In this document: one piece after another, positions 15,978 to 26,002 of the stretch
Layout of the letters: the number at the start of each line of letters is the position of its first letter
Position numbering within the stretch: position 1 is the stretch's first letter
NCBI GenBank assembly: GCA_964609385.1
Contig: CAZSSM010000023.1
Coordinates: forward strand, 19,495 to 83,494
DNA: 64,000 nucleotides
Reading direction: 5' to 3'
Source of the DNA: CAZSSM01 sp964609385
Lineage (GTDB): Bacteria > Planctomycetota > Planctomycetia > Isosphaerales > Isosphaeraceae
Notes under the pieces: generated by a model
Told to the model about the DNA's origin: nothing
The model's database searches: none
What the model saw: only the letters and a program-made list of their open reading frames with translations
Made by a program: the position numbers and the translations under genes

Positions 15978-17894
15978 TCAGAATTCGGCCGGTCCGCTCG
16001 TACCTCCGACCATCATCTCGTCCTCCTGCTTCTCGGTGACGAGCACCTGAGGCTTGTAGCCGCCCCGGAGCTTGAAGTAGCCGATCAGTAGGAGGTAGCA
16101 GCCGAGCATGATCGCCGGCAGGATAGCAACGGTCAGCAGGGCGTTCTGCTTGACGGTCGCCTGGATGGTTGTGATGAGGCCCTGATTCTCATCGCTTAGG
16201 CTGGTCACCGCGTCTTGGTCGAGCGAGTTGTATTCACCGAAGATGCCGGTCTTGGGCTCATCGACCACCTCTTCGTAAACCTCGGGCGCTTCTTGCTGGA
16301 GTTGCTCGTCGACGCGGACGTCCACGAGGTTGCCCAGGAGAGGGTTGCCCAAGACGCCGACGGCGAGCATGCCGACGCCACCGATGGTGTTGAGCGTCAA
16401 GGCGCCGCCCTTGGGGAACTGCTCGGCGACGACGCCCAGCATGGTCGGCCAGAAGAAGGTTTTGCCGAGTCCGTAGAGGGTCGCCGCGGCCAGGATCCAG
16501 ATCGCCTGGGCCTGCGAGAGGAAGACCAGGCCGACCGAGGCCAAGGCCGCGCTGGTGGCCAGCAGGCCGAGCGGGCTGAGCCGGTGCACGATCGGACCGG
16601 CACAGAACCGGAGCACCATCATGATCGCCGAGGTGTAGACCAGGATCCATCCGGCGTCGATGACCCAGCCCGTCTCCGTGGAGAGTTGTTGGAGCGCCGG
16701 CCCCATCAATTCGGTGATCCAGCTATCGGTCCCCAGCTCGGTCGTGGCCAGCGGCACCATGATCATGAGTAGGAAGACGAACAGCGGCTGGCCGAAGGAA
16801 AGCGTGTAGAGGCCAAAGATCGTCGCGATCGCCAAGGCCACGCCGGCCTTGATGGCCACGTTCACCGGCACCGCAACTGGCCCGACCGCTAGCGTTTGCG
16901 TCATCCAATCCGGCTTGGAGGGCGTTCCCGGATCGGCGACCTGTGTGGCCTCGGTCTCTCCGGCCGCGGCTTCTTCGCCTTCCTGGCCCTCGGCCTCGAC
17001 CGTTTCACCTTCGGCGCCGACCTCGATCAGTTCGACTTGGGCGACATCATCGCGCTCTTGAGCGCTGATGATGAAGTTCTCGACGACGCGGCCGACCTCG
17101 AAGCAGATCATCAGCGAGACAATCAAGGCGCCGAGGAAGCCGACCTCCTTGAGCATGTTTCGATAGGAGACGCCGGCGGCAACCCGCTCGTTGACCGGGA
17201 ACTTGCTGAAGATCATCATTAGGCCGTAGGCGGCCACCGGTAGGAAGATCAGGGCCACCTGCCCTTGCCAACCCATGCGCTCAGACAACTCGGCCGGGAT
17301 GATCGGCTGGCCGTTGAAGGCGATTTTGCCACCGACAGCCAGGGCGAGGATCCCGCCCAGGACCAGGCCACCGGGCCAGCCTGCGTGCAGGATGTTCAGC
17401 CACTTGGTCTTATTGTGTTTGAACAGCGTGGCCACGACCGGGTTGATCACCGCCTCGACGGTCCCGTTGCCCAGGGCCACGATGAAGGTGCTGCCGTAGA
17501 GCAGCCAGTAGGCCGCTTCCCGGTACTCGTCCTGATTGCTGCCGGCGATCATTTCGGCCAGTTGGGGGGTGAAGATCGTCGAGATGGCCGAGACGATGTG
17601 ACAGACGAAGGCGAAGATCATCGCCTTGCCATAGCCGATCGAGTCGATGATCAGGCTGAACAGGACGATGCTGATGGCGAACGGCCAGAGGCCAACGCCA
17701 AGGATTTCCCCCTTCTGGGACTCGCTGAGGCCAAACTCGGTGCCCCATTCGCCGATGATCTGGGTCCGGATGATGAAGCCGAAGGCGGTGGCGATCAGGG
17801 CAACGAAGCAGCCCCAGAACAAGAACAATTCTCCGGCGGTCGCTTTGGGCGCGGTCTTCTCCGCCCCCGGATCCCCCGTGGATGCTGTGTCCAT
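15978..17894 (-). CDS. MFS transporter with long acidic cytoplasmic/central loop
   Basis: A 638-residue major facilitator protein with about 12 predicted membrane helices (e.g. LFLFWGCFVALIATAFGFII, VALIFLPVAAYGLMMIF, LTVAILPAIMLGCYLLLIGY). Between the two helix bundles is an unusual Glu/Ala/Gly-rich insert (near GEEAAAGETEATQVADPG). The proline-containing VEAVINPVVATLF segment recalls sugar/H+ symporters of the FHS type, but the substrate cannot be assigned. ATG 17894 has AAGGAGA 10 bases upstream; a 160-codon upstream extension was rejected. It may share a transcript with the Gfo/Idh/MocA-DUF1080 gene 275 bases upstream on the same strand, suggesting carbohydrate-related transport. Confidence 0.85.
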   Translation of the reverse strand: MDTASTGDPGAEKTAPKATAGELFLFWGCFVALIATAFGFIIRTQIIGEWGTEFGLSESQKGEILGVGLWPFAISIVLFSLIIDSIGYGKAMIFAFVCHIVSAISTIFTPQLAEMIAGSNQDEYREAAYWLLYGSTFIVALGNGTVEAVINPVVATLFKHNKTKWLNILHAGWPGGLVLGGILALAVGGKIAFNGQPIIPAELSERMGWQGQVALIFLPVAAYGLMMIFSKFPVNERVAAGVSYRNMLKEVGFLGALIVSLMICFEVGRVVENFIISAQERDDVAQVELIEVGAEGETVEAEGQEGEEAAAGETEATQVADPGTPSKPDWMTQTLAVGPVAVPVNVAIKAGVALAIATIFGLYTLSFGQPLFVFLLMIMVPLATTELGTDSWITELMGPALQQLSTETGWVIDAGWILVYTSAIMMVLRFCAGPIVHRLSPLGLLATSAALASVGLVFLSQAQAIWILAAATLYGLGKTFFWPTMLGVVAEQFPKGGALTLNTIGGVGMLAVGVLGNPLLGNLVDVRVDEQLQQEAPEVYEEVVDEPKTGIFGEYNSLDQDAVTSLSDENQGLITTIQATVKQNALLTVAILPAIMLGCYLLLIGYFKLRGGYKPQVLVTEKQEDEMMVGGTSGPAEF

Positions 17895-18169
17895 CGGTCC
17901 CGAATCTCCTTGGTTGTGGCATGTTGGCGGCGGCGGACCGCATCGGAGGATGCGGCCCTCGGAGAGGGTTTGGCCGTCGCGTCGGCGTCGCGGGTTCGTC
18001 GGATGAGGCACGTTTGGCGAGGCGTCCACGACGAAGAAGATGTCGTGAAACCCTATGGTGATCCCGAGCCGACCGCCGTGCAATTCAAAACTCTCCGGGA
18101 CCGAACGTCTTGCGAACGACCACGACGGTCGCGTCGACCTGGAGCGACGCGAGCCGGTCGTTTCGCCAC

Positions 18170-19780
18170 TCAATCGGTCGCGGACAGTTCGCGGAGATAA
18201 ATGTTGCGGAACTGGAGCGTGTTGCCGTGGTTCTGCAGTTCGATCGAACCGGTCGGGTAGATGGGCGCGTTGCGATCCCAGTAGTTCTCCATGACCACGT
18301 CGTCGGTCACCAAGATTCCGTTGAGTTTGACGGTTACCCGTTCGCCGACCATCCGAACGAACAGGGTGTTCCACTGGCCGGCGGGTCGGTCGGCCTTGAC
18401 CAGCGGGAACCTCGGGTGGATCTGGTTGTTCCAGAGCGAGCCGGAGCCCTTGTCGGCGCCGGAGCGGAAGTAGGGCTCATGCTCGGAATCCCAGATCTGG
18501 ACCTGCGGCGAGCCCCGCAGATAGATCCCGCTATCACCGGCCTCGGGGATCTTCCAGTCGACGTAGAGTTCGAAGTCCCCGAAGTCCTCAACGGTGCAGA
18601 GGCTGTCCCCCTCGCCGTCGAAGAGCAACACACCGTCCTCGACCGACCAGTGCTGTCGCATCCTGGCATCGGCTTCGACCTGTGCCTCAGCGAGTTGCTC
18701 GGCCGACATGGCTGCTCGGCTCTTGGGGTTGCCCACCAGGCCCTTCCAACCCCTCAGGTCGCGACCGTTGAACAGGGGTCGGAAGCCTGACGCGCGGTAG
18801 AGCACATCCGGAACCGAGACTTCCTCTCCGCCACGACGCGCGCTTTCATCGGCGGCCTCCATGAACGCGTAGATCTCCAAGGTCTCGCGCGGGGTAACGG
18901 GCGGGACCCCGGTCTTGAAGAACCCGACGATTGCCGAGACCAGCGGGTCGTAGCCATCGAACGAGCCGACGAGCTGTTCTCCCGACTCGCCCACGACCGT
19001 GCCGCCGTATCCCTCCCCTTCCCGATAGATCCCGATTCGGTCGCCGTCCCAGCGCCCTTCAACGACGATCTTGCCGTCCACTTCGGTACGTCGGACGCTC
19101 TGGCAACCGGTGCCCAAGACCGCGAAGAGCGACTCGACACCATGGATGCCATACCAGAAGAGGGTCGGGTGGGTCGGCTCGATCGTGGCCGGGCTGTAGG
19201 TCTCGCAGCGCGAAATCGATCCGTAATCTCCGGCACGGGCCGCTTGCGTTGATGCTCCATAACGGAGGGCCGATGAGGAGAAGATTGGGATGCCGGCCTG
19301 CTCGGCTTCGTGGAAGATCGCCACAGCGTCCTCCAGCGACCCGGCGATCGGCTTATCGATGAAGACCGGGATCGATCGGTCCGCTTCGAGAATCACTCGA
19401 AGCTGCTCCAGGTGTGGTCGGCCGTCGTTGGTCTCCAGCAGGACCGCGTCGACCTGAGCGATCAGCGCCTCGATCGAATCGACGATCTCGACGCCAAGGG
19501 TCTGGATCGTCTCACGATATTCTGGGACGCGTTCGAGGCTGCTGGCGATGTCGGGGCTGCCTTTAGGATATGCGGCCACAACCTGGCAACCGGCCAACTC
19601 GGGCGCAGGGTCTTCAGCGTTGAGCAACTTGGTGAAGGCGATCGCGTGCGAGGTATCCAGGCCGATGATCCCGACGCGGATCGGCCCTTCTGCGGGTTCA
19701 GCCTGAGCTGATGAGCAGACCCAGCCGGTTTGGCCGACCAGCAATAAACATACGAAGGAGAAGCCGGCGAGGCGGATCAT
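18170..19780 (-). CDS. Exported Gfo/Idh/MocA oxidoreductase-DUF1080 fusion
   Basis: A 536-residue protein with a signal peptide (residues 1-27, ending SSAQA). Residues 34-325 resemble the Gfo/Idh/MocA NAD(P)-dependent oxidoreductase fold: VGIIGLDTSH at the nucleotide-binding turn (not a clean GxGxxG), VFIDKPIAGS (the EKP-equivalent) and HGVESLFAVLG. Residues 333-536 are DUF1080 (3-keto-disaccharide hydrolase, concanavalin-like fold): FRPLFNGRDLRGWKG, DFELYVDWKIPEAGDSGIYL, WNNQIHPRF and IELQNHG. Both halves are linked in the literature to 3-keto-sugar metabolism, so oxidation and cleavage of the same glycoside is plausible. ATG 19780 has GGAG upstream; the longer frame was rejected. Confidence 0.85.
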   Translation of the reverse strand: MIRLAGFSFVCLLLVGQTGWVCSSAQAEPAEGPIRVGIIGLDTSHAIAFTKLLNAEDPAPELAGCQVVAAYPKGSPDIASSLERVPEYRETIQTLGVEIVDSIEALIAQVDAVLLETNDGRPHLEQLRVILEADRSIPVFIDKPIAGSLEDAVAIFHEAEQAGIPIFSSSALRYGASTQAARAGDYGSISRCETYSPATIEPTHPTLFWYGIHGVESLFAVLGTGCQSVRRTEVDGKIVVEGRWDGDRIGIYREGEGYGGTVVGESGEQLVGSFDGYDPLVSAIVGFFKTGVPPVTPRETLEIYAFMEAADESARRGGEEVSVPDVLYRASGFRPLFNGRDLRGWKGLVGNPKSRAAMSAEQLAEAQVEADARMRQHWSVEDGVLLFDGEGDSLCTVEDFGDFELYVDWKIPEAGDSGIYLRGSPQVQIWDSEHEPYFRSGADKGSGSLWNNQIHPRFPLVKADRPAGQWNTLFVRMVGERVTVKLNGILVTDDVVMENYWDRNAPIYPTGSIELQNHGNTLQFRNIYLRELSATD

Positions 19781-20530
19781 CGAAGGACTCCGAAAGGGGG
19801 GCGAAATGGACCGTCGGGAGAGACCGGGCGAAGGACACCGCCCGAAACCGAAAAAGCAAACGCCCACGGTGCCTCGCTCGACTGGGCCCGTCAAGCGTCT
19901 CGATGGGTTCGTTCGAGTGTTTTGTACTTGTGTGTATTGATTGATTCGCTTGGGTTCGGGTTGCCTGGCAACTCGGTGGCGGGACGGACGATATTCGTCC
20001 TGACCATTTCAGACCGCGTTTGGACCTCATGAGGAGGATCAGGATCCGGCCTGGAGACCCTCCAGTCTGGGTTTGTCCTAAAGCCAACCTGAAACGTAGC
20101 GTGATTCGTTCCCGATGGGACGAAACGTAAGGAAATGCTGACCGGGCGGTTATCCTCTCGCTTTCGGCAATTGAAGCATTTCGATCTCATTTTTGTGCAA
20201 TCACACTCCCCGAGCGGTTCCAGAACGCCGGGACATCCCACTCTGTCGTCGGGACGCACCAATGCCTTCGACCTCGATCAGCACGATCGAGATGCATATG
20301 GGTTTTCTCTCCACGCCGGTGACTCGGAGGTTTGACGGGGTCCCGGGGGCTTCATAGAATCCTCAGGTCGTTGTCCGCCAGCGGTTATCATGAGGTTCGT
20401 CGAGCGCGTCGCTATCACTAAAATGGTGTTGCGTCCTGTTGCGGCGAACTGCCCCGCCCACGCATCGGCCCTTGCGCCGACCCGGTCGCAGCCGGTTTTC
20501 CAGAGGGCGACTGGAGGGAGTCTGGCCACT
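19781..20530. other. Divergent intergenic region
   Basis: No supportable gene lies between the Gfo-DUF1080 and NfeD operon starts. A near-palindrome, ttcgttcccgatgggacgaa (20105-20124; ttcg-tccc/ggga-cgaa with a one-base bulge), could be an operator. A relatively AT-rich block (about 19918-19945) lies upstream of the minus-strand gene. Confidence 0.5.
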
Positions 20531-22750
20531 ATGGATCGTTGCCGAGACATGTTCCGACCGTTTCAATCGCGAGGCGGAGTCCGATCTGAGATGGGCCCCA
20601 TGGGGCTTGTCTTGCTCGGGGTCATCCTGTTCGTCGGCGGACACGCGACGGCGCAGGACCCAGAGGCGGTGGGTACGAACAACGCCGGTCAATTCTTCAC
20701 GATCTCCGGACGAATCGAGTCGGAGACGATCGACAATCTGCAGACCAAGATCACCCCGTACCTCCAGGAGATGAGCGCCTCGGGTGTCCGACCGGTCCTG
20801 GTCTTCGTCATCGAGAGCCGGGACAGCCGGTTTGGGGCGGCCAGCGACCTGGCCACATTCATCTCGCGCGAGTTGCTCGCGGCGCGGACCGTCGCATTTG
20901 TGCCCGGTCCCCTTCAAGGCTTTGACGTCCTGCCAGCCTTGGCCTGCGACGAGTTGCTCATGGCTCCTCAAGCCAACATCGGGCCGATCGCCGAGCAAGG
21001 GCGTCAGGACTACGACGCCACCTCGGCCCAGCGCGAGTTCGTTCGCGTGATCGCGCGGACCAAGGGACGCGATGCCGAACTGCTCCTCGGGATGCTGGAG
21101 CCGGCCCGCGACCTCCGACGGATCAGCACGGTCCAGACCGAGAACGCCTACGCCTTTGCCGATGCGATGCCGCCCCAGGTCCTCACCAACGCCCCGGCTT
21201 GGGAAGGGAGCGTCCGCGGTCGGCTGACCGCCGAGCAAGCGCGGGGCATCTTGGCCAAGCGGCTCGTCGACTCGCGACAAGAGGTTGCTCTTCTCTACAA
21301 CCTGCCCACCCAGGCGATCAACGAATCGATCTTGGTCGAGGATCTCAAGCCCGTCCGGATCGCGATCCACGACGTGATCGACCGCTCCACCCAGCTTTAC
21401 CTCGAGCGCGAGATCCAGAAGGCCCGCAGCGATGGGATCAACCTGATCCTGCTCGATCTGAACAGTCCCGGCGGCGAGATCAATGCGGCCCAGAACGCGG
21501 CCGAGCGGATCGCCGAACTGGACGGTGAGTCGATCCGGACAGTGGCCTACATCAACTATCGCGCTCTAGGCGTATCCGCCCTGCTCGCCCTGGCTTGCGA
21601 CGAGATCGTCCTGGCCCGTGACGGCGAGGTCGGACTGGTCGACAGCGTCTTCAACCGAGGTCAGTCCGAGCCGCTGGGCGAAGACTTCGTCGCCTCGATC
21701 GCCGAGAAGGCGGCCCAACTGGCCGAACAGAACGGCCATCCCCCCGCCGTCGCGCGGGCCATGGTCGACCCCGCCACCGAGCTTTACCGCGCGAAGGACA
21801 CCCAGTCTGGCGCCGTCAAGATGATCCTCAAGAGCGAGGCCGAGGCCCCGGCCAACCAAGGCCGCTACGAACTCCCTGCGCGGCCCATCAAAGAGGCCGG
21901 TCGCCGGCTCCGCGTCACGGCGGAGGACGCCGAGAGCCTCGGGTTGGCCCGCTCCGTCGTCGACGACGAGGACGCCCTCAAGTCGCTCTACGGCCTGGAG
22001 GGACAGGAGATCCCGGTCAATGCCCCGACCTGGATCGACTCGGTCGTCACGACTTTGAATACTCCCTGGGTCAGTTGGTTGCTCCTGTTCTTCGGGATCT
22101 TCCTGCTGATCCTCGAGTTCAAACTGCCCGGCATCGGCCTACCGGCGATCGGATCGGCGCTCTGCTTCCTGCTCTTCTTCTGGAGCCGCTACCTCAGCGG
22201 GACCGCCGACCAACTCGAGATCCTTCTGTTCATCCTTGGCCTGATCTGTGTGGCCGTCGAGATCTTCATCCTGCCCGGCTTCGGGGTCTTCGGCGCCAGC
22301 GGCGTCCTCCTGGTCCTGCTCAGCGTCGTCATGGCCAGCCACACCTTCATCTGGCCCTCGACCACCGCCGAATACAACCAGATGGGACGCACCCTGCTGC
22401 AACTCTTCGGAACCTTGGTGCTGGTGGCCGTGGCCGTCTACGTCCTGAGCCGCTACCTTCCCTCGATCCCGCTATTCAATCGCTTGATCCTGATGCCCGA
22501 GGTCAGCACCCCGGAGCTGGAGGGCAAGCCGAGCGAGGGGGGACCGATTCCCTTGGCCTTCCTGTTGGGGGAGACTGGCAAGACCACGACTGTCTGCAAG
22601 CCCATCGGTAAGGCCCGCTTCGGCGAACATCTCGTCGAGGTCCGGACCGAGCGGAACTACCTGGATTCGGGCCAGCTCGTTGAGGTTGTCGAGGTTCAAG
22701 GATCACGCGCAATCGTCCGACCCGTCGAGATCGACTTGAGCGACGCCTGA
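20531..22750 (+). CDS. NfeD family protein with duplicated ClpP/SppA-class serine protease-like domains (NfeD1b type)
   Basis: A 739-residue membrane protein with a signal/anchor helix (MGLVLLGVILFVGGHATA), two crotonase/ClpP-fold repeats (one starting near FTISGRIESETIDN, one near HDVIDRSTQLYLEREI with LILLDLNSPGGEINAA), a block of four or five membrane helices, and a C-terminal OB-fold NfeD domain ending in VEVQGSRAIVRPVEI. At the position of the catalytic Ser of archaeal NfeD/STOPP protease, both repeats appear to lack it (GVSALLALACDE and FDVLPALACDE), so it may be a scaffold. ATG 20531 with GGAGGGAG upstream was preferred over 20390. First gene of the flotillin operon. Confidence 0.88.
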   Translation: MDRCRDMFRPFQSRGGVRSEMGPMGLVLLGVILFVGGHATAQDPEAVGTNNAGQFFTISGRIESETIDNLQTKITPYLQEMSASGVRPVLVFVIESRDSRFGAASDLATFISRELLAARTVAFVPGPLQGFDVLPALACDELLMAPQANIGPIAEQGRQDYDATSAQREFVRVIARTKGRDAELLLGMLEPARDLRRISTVQTENAYAFADAMPPQVLTNAPAWEGSVRGRLTAEQARGILAKRLVDSRQEVALLYNLPTQAINESILVEDLKPVRIAIHDVIDRSTQLYLEREIQKARSDGINLILLDLNSPGGEINAAQNAAERIAELDGESIRTVAYINYRALGVSALLALACDEIVLARDGEVGLVDSVFNRGQSEPLGEDFVASIAEKAAQLAEQNGHPPAVARAMVDPATELYRAKDTQSGAVKMILKSEAEAPANQGRYELPARPIKEAGRRLRVTAEDAESLGLARSVVDDEDALKSLYGLEGQEIPVNAPTWIDSVVTTLNTPWVSWLLLFFGIFLLILEFKLPGIGLPAIGSALCFLLFFWSRYLSGTADQLEILLFILGLICVAVEIFILPGFGVFGASGVLLVLLSVVMASHTFIWPSTTAEYNQMGRTLLQLFGTLVLVAVAVYVLSRYLPSIPLFNRLILMPEVSTPELEGKPSEGGPIPLAFLLGETGKTTTVCKPIGKARFGEHLVEVRTERNYLDSGQLVEVVEVQGSRAIVRPVEIDLSDA

Positions 22751-22864
22751 CGAGCCTTCGGTTCCCCGCTCCAATGAAACCCCGCCTCGGTGAAGCGGCC
22801 GTCCCCGTCACGGTCGGGGATGGTCGGTCCCCGACAGCACGATGACCTACCGGAGTCGCCCGCG

Positions 22865-23542
22865 ATGAACGATTATCTGTGGCCAATCACCTGTATGGCC
22901 ATTGGGCTCGGCCTCCTGGTCTTGGACGTCTTCGTCATCTCGTTCGGCGTCTTGATCGCGCTCGGGATCGGGTTTGTTCTGGTCGGGTTGTTCCTTGCCT
23001 ATCAGGTTTCTTTGACGTTCCTGCTCATTTCTGTGGTCGTTTTGGGCGTGCTGATCCCCTCCTGCATGGCCTTCGCCTTGAAGTTCTGGGACCGCTCGCC
23101 GTTCGCCAAGATCTTCCAGCTCAGCCCGCCGACTCCTGAAGAGATCGTCGCGCCGCCGGAGAACCGCGATCGCCTGGCCATCCTGGTCGGGCAAATCGGT
23201 CGCGCTGTGACCACACTGAGGCCCTCAGGCTCGATCGATTGCCAAGGTCGGACCCTAGATGCCCTCGCCGAGAGCGGCATGATCGCCAAGAACGACCCGG
23301 TCGAAATCCTCCGGATCCAAGGCTCCCAACTCGTTGTCCGCCGAGCCGAAGCCTCGGTGCCCGTCCCTGCGGCCCGTCCGCAAGCCACCGTTCCACCTGA
23401 ACCGACACCCGATCGAAGCGACCAAGCGGACCAAACCGATCAAGCGGACCCAGTGAGCACGCCCACGCCGGCGACCGAGTCGTCCGAGAAGCCGCGCCCC
23501 TTGACCAGCGGTTCGCTGCTGGACCAACCCGATATCATTTGA
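22865..23542 (+). CDS. Short NfeD family membrane protein
   Basis: A 225-residue protein with three membrane helices (CMAIGLGLLVLDVFVISFGV, IALGIGFVLVGLFLAY, LTFLLISVVVLGVLIPSC), then an OB-fold NfeD domain (LVGQIGRAVTTLRPSGSID through DPVEILRIQGSQLVVRR) and a Pro/Asp-rich tail. ATG 22865 has GGAG about 10 bases upstream; an in-frame GTG at 22790 is less likely. It lies 114 bases after the long NfeD gene and precedes floA, the standard NfeD-flotillin arrangement. Confidence 0.85.
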   Translation: MNDYLWPITCMAIGLGLLVLDVFVISFGVLIALGIGFVLVGLFLAYQVSLTFLLISVVVLGVLIPSCMAFALKFWDRSPFAKIFQLSPPTPEEIVAPPENRDRLAILVGQIGRAVTTLRPSGSIDCQGRTLDALAESGMIAKNDPVEILRIQGSQLVVRRAEASVPVPAARPQATVPPEPTPDRSDQADQTDQADPVSTPTPATESSEKPRPLTSGSLLDQPDII

Positions 23543-23800
23543 ACGGCTATGCGATCCACCGCCACGAGCGGGCATCTCGACTCATGAGGATCGCGGCCGA
23601 TCGACGACCTTGCGGTCAGCTCCGATGGCCGAACTGTCTCGCAACCGATCGCCGACCCCCGTACACTAAAAGAACCAACCCCCCAGTCATTCATGGTTCC
23701 GGCCGGGTTCGGGCGTGAGATCGGATCGGGGTCATGGTTCCCGAGATCTTACGCGGGTCCGCCCCAACCGACCCGATGCCGACGAGAGAGGATTGCCCCC

Positions 23801-24883
23801 ATGTTGCCTATGCCCGCATTGATCGCGCAGCAGAACGGAGGCGTGATGCTGATCGTCATCCTCTGTGCCATTTTCCTGCTGCTGTTCTTCCTGCTGTTTC
23901 TGATTTTCGTCGCTAAGTATCTGCCGCTCTTTCTCCAAGCCAAGATGACGCACGCCGACATTGGGTTGATGGACCTGATCGGCATGTCGTTCCGCAAGGT
24001 CAACCCGATTATCGTGGTGCGCTCCAAGATCATGGCGATCCAGGCCGGCTTGACCGACCGCGACGGGATCACGACCAAGGCCCTCGAGGCCCACTTCCTG
24101 GCCGGCGGCAACGTGCCCAATGTGGTCCGGGCTCTGATCGCCGCTAACCGAGCCGACATCCCATTAACCTGGAAGCGCGCTGCGGCGATCGACCTGGCCG
24201 GCCGGAACGTGCTCGATGCGGTTCAGACCAGCGTCAACCCGAAGGTGATCGACTGCCCGGACCCCGCCAAGGGCCGTACGACCGTCGACGCCGTGGCCAA
24301 GGACGGGATTCAACTCAAGGCCAAGGCACGGGTGACGGTCCGAACCAACATCGACCGGCTCGTCGGTGGTGCGACCGAGGAGACGATCATCGCCCGGGTC
24401 GGTGAGGGGATCGTCACCACCATCGGTTCGGCCGACACACACAAGCTGGTCCTCGAGAACCCCGACATGATCTCCAAGCTCGTGTTGGAGAAGGGCCTCG
24501 ACGCCGGCACCGCCTTCGAGATCCTCTCCATCGATATCGCCGACATCGATGTGGGCGACAACATCGGGGCCAACCTCCAAGCCGCCCAGGCCGAGGCCGA
24601 TACTCGAGTCGCCCGCGCCAAGGCCGAGGAGCGCCGCGCCTTCGCCGTCGCCGCCGAGCAGGAGATGCAGGCCAAGGTCCAGGAGAACCGCGCCCAAGTG
24701 CTCGAGGCCGAGGCCCAGGTCCCCCAAGCCATCGCCGAGGCCTTCCGCGTGGGCAACCTCGGGATCTCCGACTACTACAACCTGCGGAACATCCAGGCCG
24801 ATACCGAGATGCGCGCCTCGATCGCTGGGACCGGCTCGGGCAACGCCCAACAGCACCGCAGCAACGCCACAGACAACTCCTGA
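23801..24883 (+). CDS. floA: Flotillin-like protein FloA (YqfA type)
   Basis: A 360-residue SPFH/flotillin scaffold of functional membrane microdomains. One N-terminal membrane helix (VMLIVILCAIFLLLFFLLFL), the conserved KVNPIIVVRSKIMA and AGLTDRDGITTKALEAHFLAGGN-type segments, a PHB core (LKAKARVTVRTNIDRLVGGA), and an Ala/Glu-rich coiled coil at about 265-325. ATG 23801 has GAGAGG 10 bases upstream. The order long NfeD, short NfeD, flotillin, small membrane protein matches operons such as yqeZ-yqfA-yqfB of Bacillus, so it should organise lipid domains at the inner membrane. Confidence 0.94.
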   Translation: MLPMPALIAQQNGGVMLIVILCAIFLLLFFLLFLIFVAKYLPLFLQAKMTHADIGLMDLIGMSFRKVNPIIVVRSKIMAIQAGLTDRDGITTKALEAHFLAGGNVPNVVRALIAANRADIPLTWKRAAAIDLAGRNVLDAVQTSVNPKVIDCPDPAKGRTTVDAVAKDGIQLKAKARVTVRTNIDRLVGGATEETIIARVGEGIVTTIGSADTHKLVLENPDMISKLVLEKGLDAGTAFEILSIDIADIDVGDNIGANLQAAQAEADTRVARAKAEERRAFAVAAEQEMQAKVQENRAQVLEAEAQVPQAIAEAFRVGNLGISDYYNLRNIQADTEMRASIAGTGSGNAQQHRSNATDNS

Positions 24884-25010
24884 GTTCCCGCGATGTCCCC
24901 ATGACCGGGTCGGTCCGCGCCGTTGAGGATCCCTCAACTGATCGGGCAGCCGACCCTGGTCCGACCATGGACACCCCGGACCTGAGCCTTCTAACGGGTG
25001 GGTGGGATCG

Positions 25011-25721
25011 ATGCCTCGACTGGACCAACTGGTCAACCTGATCGTACCGCTGTTCGCCTTGGCCTTCCTCGCCTTGGGCTATCTCTTTCAGCGCGATCAG
25101 CCTCAAGGACGCGGCCAGCCTCGACGAATGCCGCCCGGCGGAGCGCGGCCTCAACCGCCTGGGCCGGGTCGGGCGATGCGCCCCCAACCGCGCGGACTCG
25201 GCGATCCGATCGATGCCGAACCGGCCGCTCGATGGCGGGGGTCGGCGGCGATGGCCCGCAACGCCCCATCGCCCTATGACGAGATCGAGCTGGAAGATGA
25301 TGAGCCGCAGGTCGCCTCGCGACCGCAACTGGGCGCACCGATCGCCTCAGACCTCGCCTCGCCTCGGCCTCGGCCCGAGCCCCCCGCATTGAAGCGACGC
25401 TCCAACCAAGGTCGCTCCGATGCCATGCTCCGGCCACCAGGGCGTGGACGTAGCGAGTCGACCGGGCTCGCGGACACATCCGGCACCCTCCTCGGTGGCA
25501 ACTTGGCACGAATTGGACAGAGTTCCAACACGCTGCCTCGTTCCAGCCTGGTCCATGAATCGTCGGCTCTTGGACCCGATGCGTCGAGCCGGGCCAATCA
25601 GATTCGCGACCGTTTCCGCTCCTCGCCTCCTGAGACGCTCCGCGAACTGTTCGTTCTTCAAGAGATCTTCGGCTCCCCACGCGCCCTCGGCGGCTCGCGC
25701 CCTCGACGACCCGGCTCGTGA
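25011..25721 (+). CDS. Small N-terminally anchored protein downstream of floA
   Basis: A 236-residue protein with one N-terminal membrane helix (LVNLIVPLFALAFLALGYLF), a long Pro/Gly/Arg-rich disordered middle and a short conserved-looking C-terminal motif (RDRFRSSPPETLRELFVLQEIFG region). I know no functional assignment. Position directly after floA (127 bases) on the same strand suggests a microdomain-associated partner. ATG 25011 was chosen over GTG 25002. Confidence 0.65.
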   Translation: MPRLDQLVNLIVPLFALAFLALGYLFQRDQPQGRGQPRRMPPGGARPQPPGPGRAMRPQPRGLGDPIDAEPAARWRGSAAMARNAPSPYDEIELEDDEPQVASRPQLGAPIASDLASPRPRPEPPALKRRSNQGRSDAMLRPPGRGRSESTGLADTSGTLLGGNLARIGQSSNTLPRSSLVHESSALGPDASSRANQIRDRFRSSPPETLRELFVLQEIFGSPRALGGSRPRRPGS

Positions 25722-26002
25722 GCTGACCAACACCGCCCCCCAGAACGAGATCAGGACCCACTGCCCGTCGCTTCGGAGAACCGTGGTGCCAGGAACGATC
25801 TATCTCTTGACAAGTTGAGGTCCCCAAGATTTTGGATAGTTGGCAAGATCCGCCAGCATCCGGGGACCGGTCCACGGACTCGACCCGCGACACTCGCCAT
25901 CACCTCCGCACTCCCGACGTGCCCTCACCCCTCGACCGATTGCGCGGAAGGCCGACCCGGAGCCCGTTTCCTTCCCCACGATCCGTTGAGGAGTCACGTC
26001 GG

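Noticed and set aside
24164..25036. 290-residue minus-strand frame
   Set aside because: Antisense to floA coding sequence; Leu/Gly/Asp-rich shadow.
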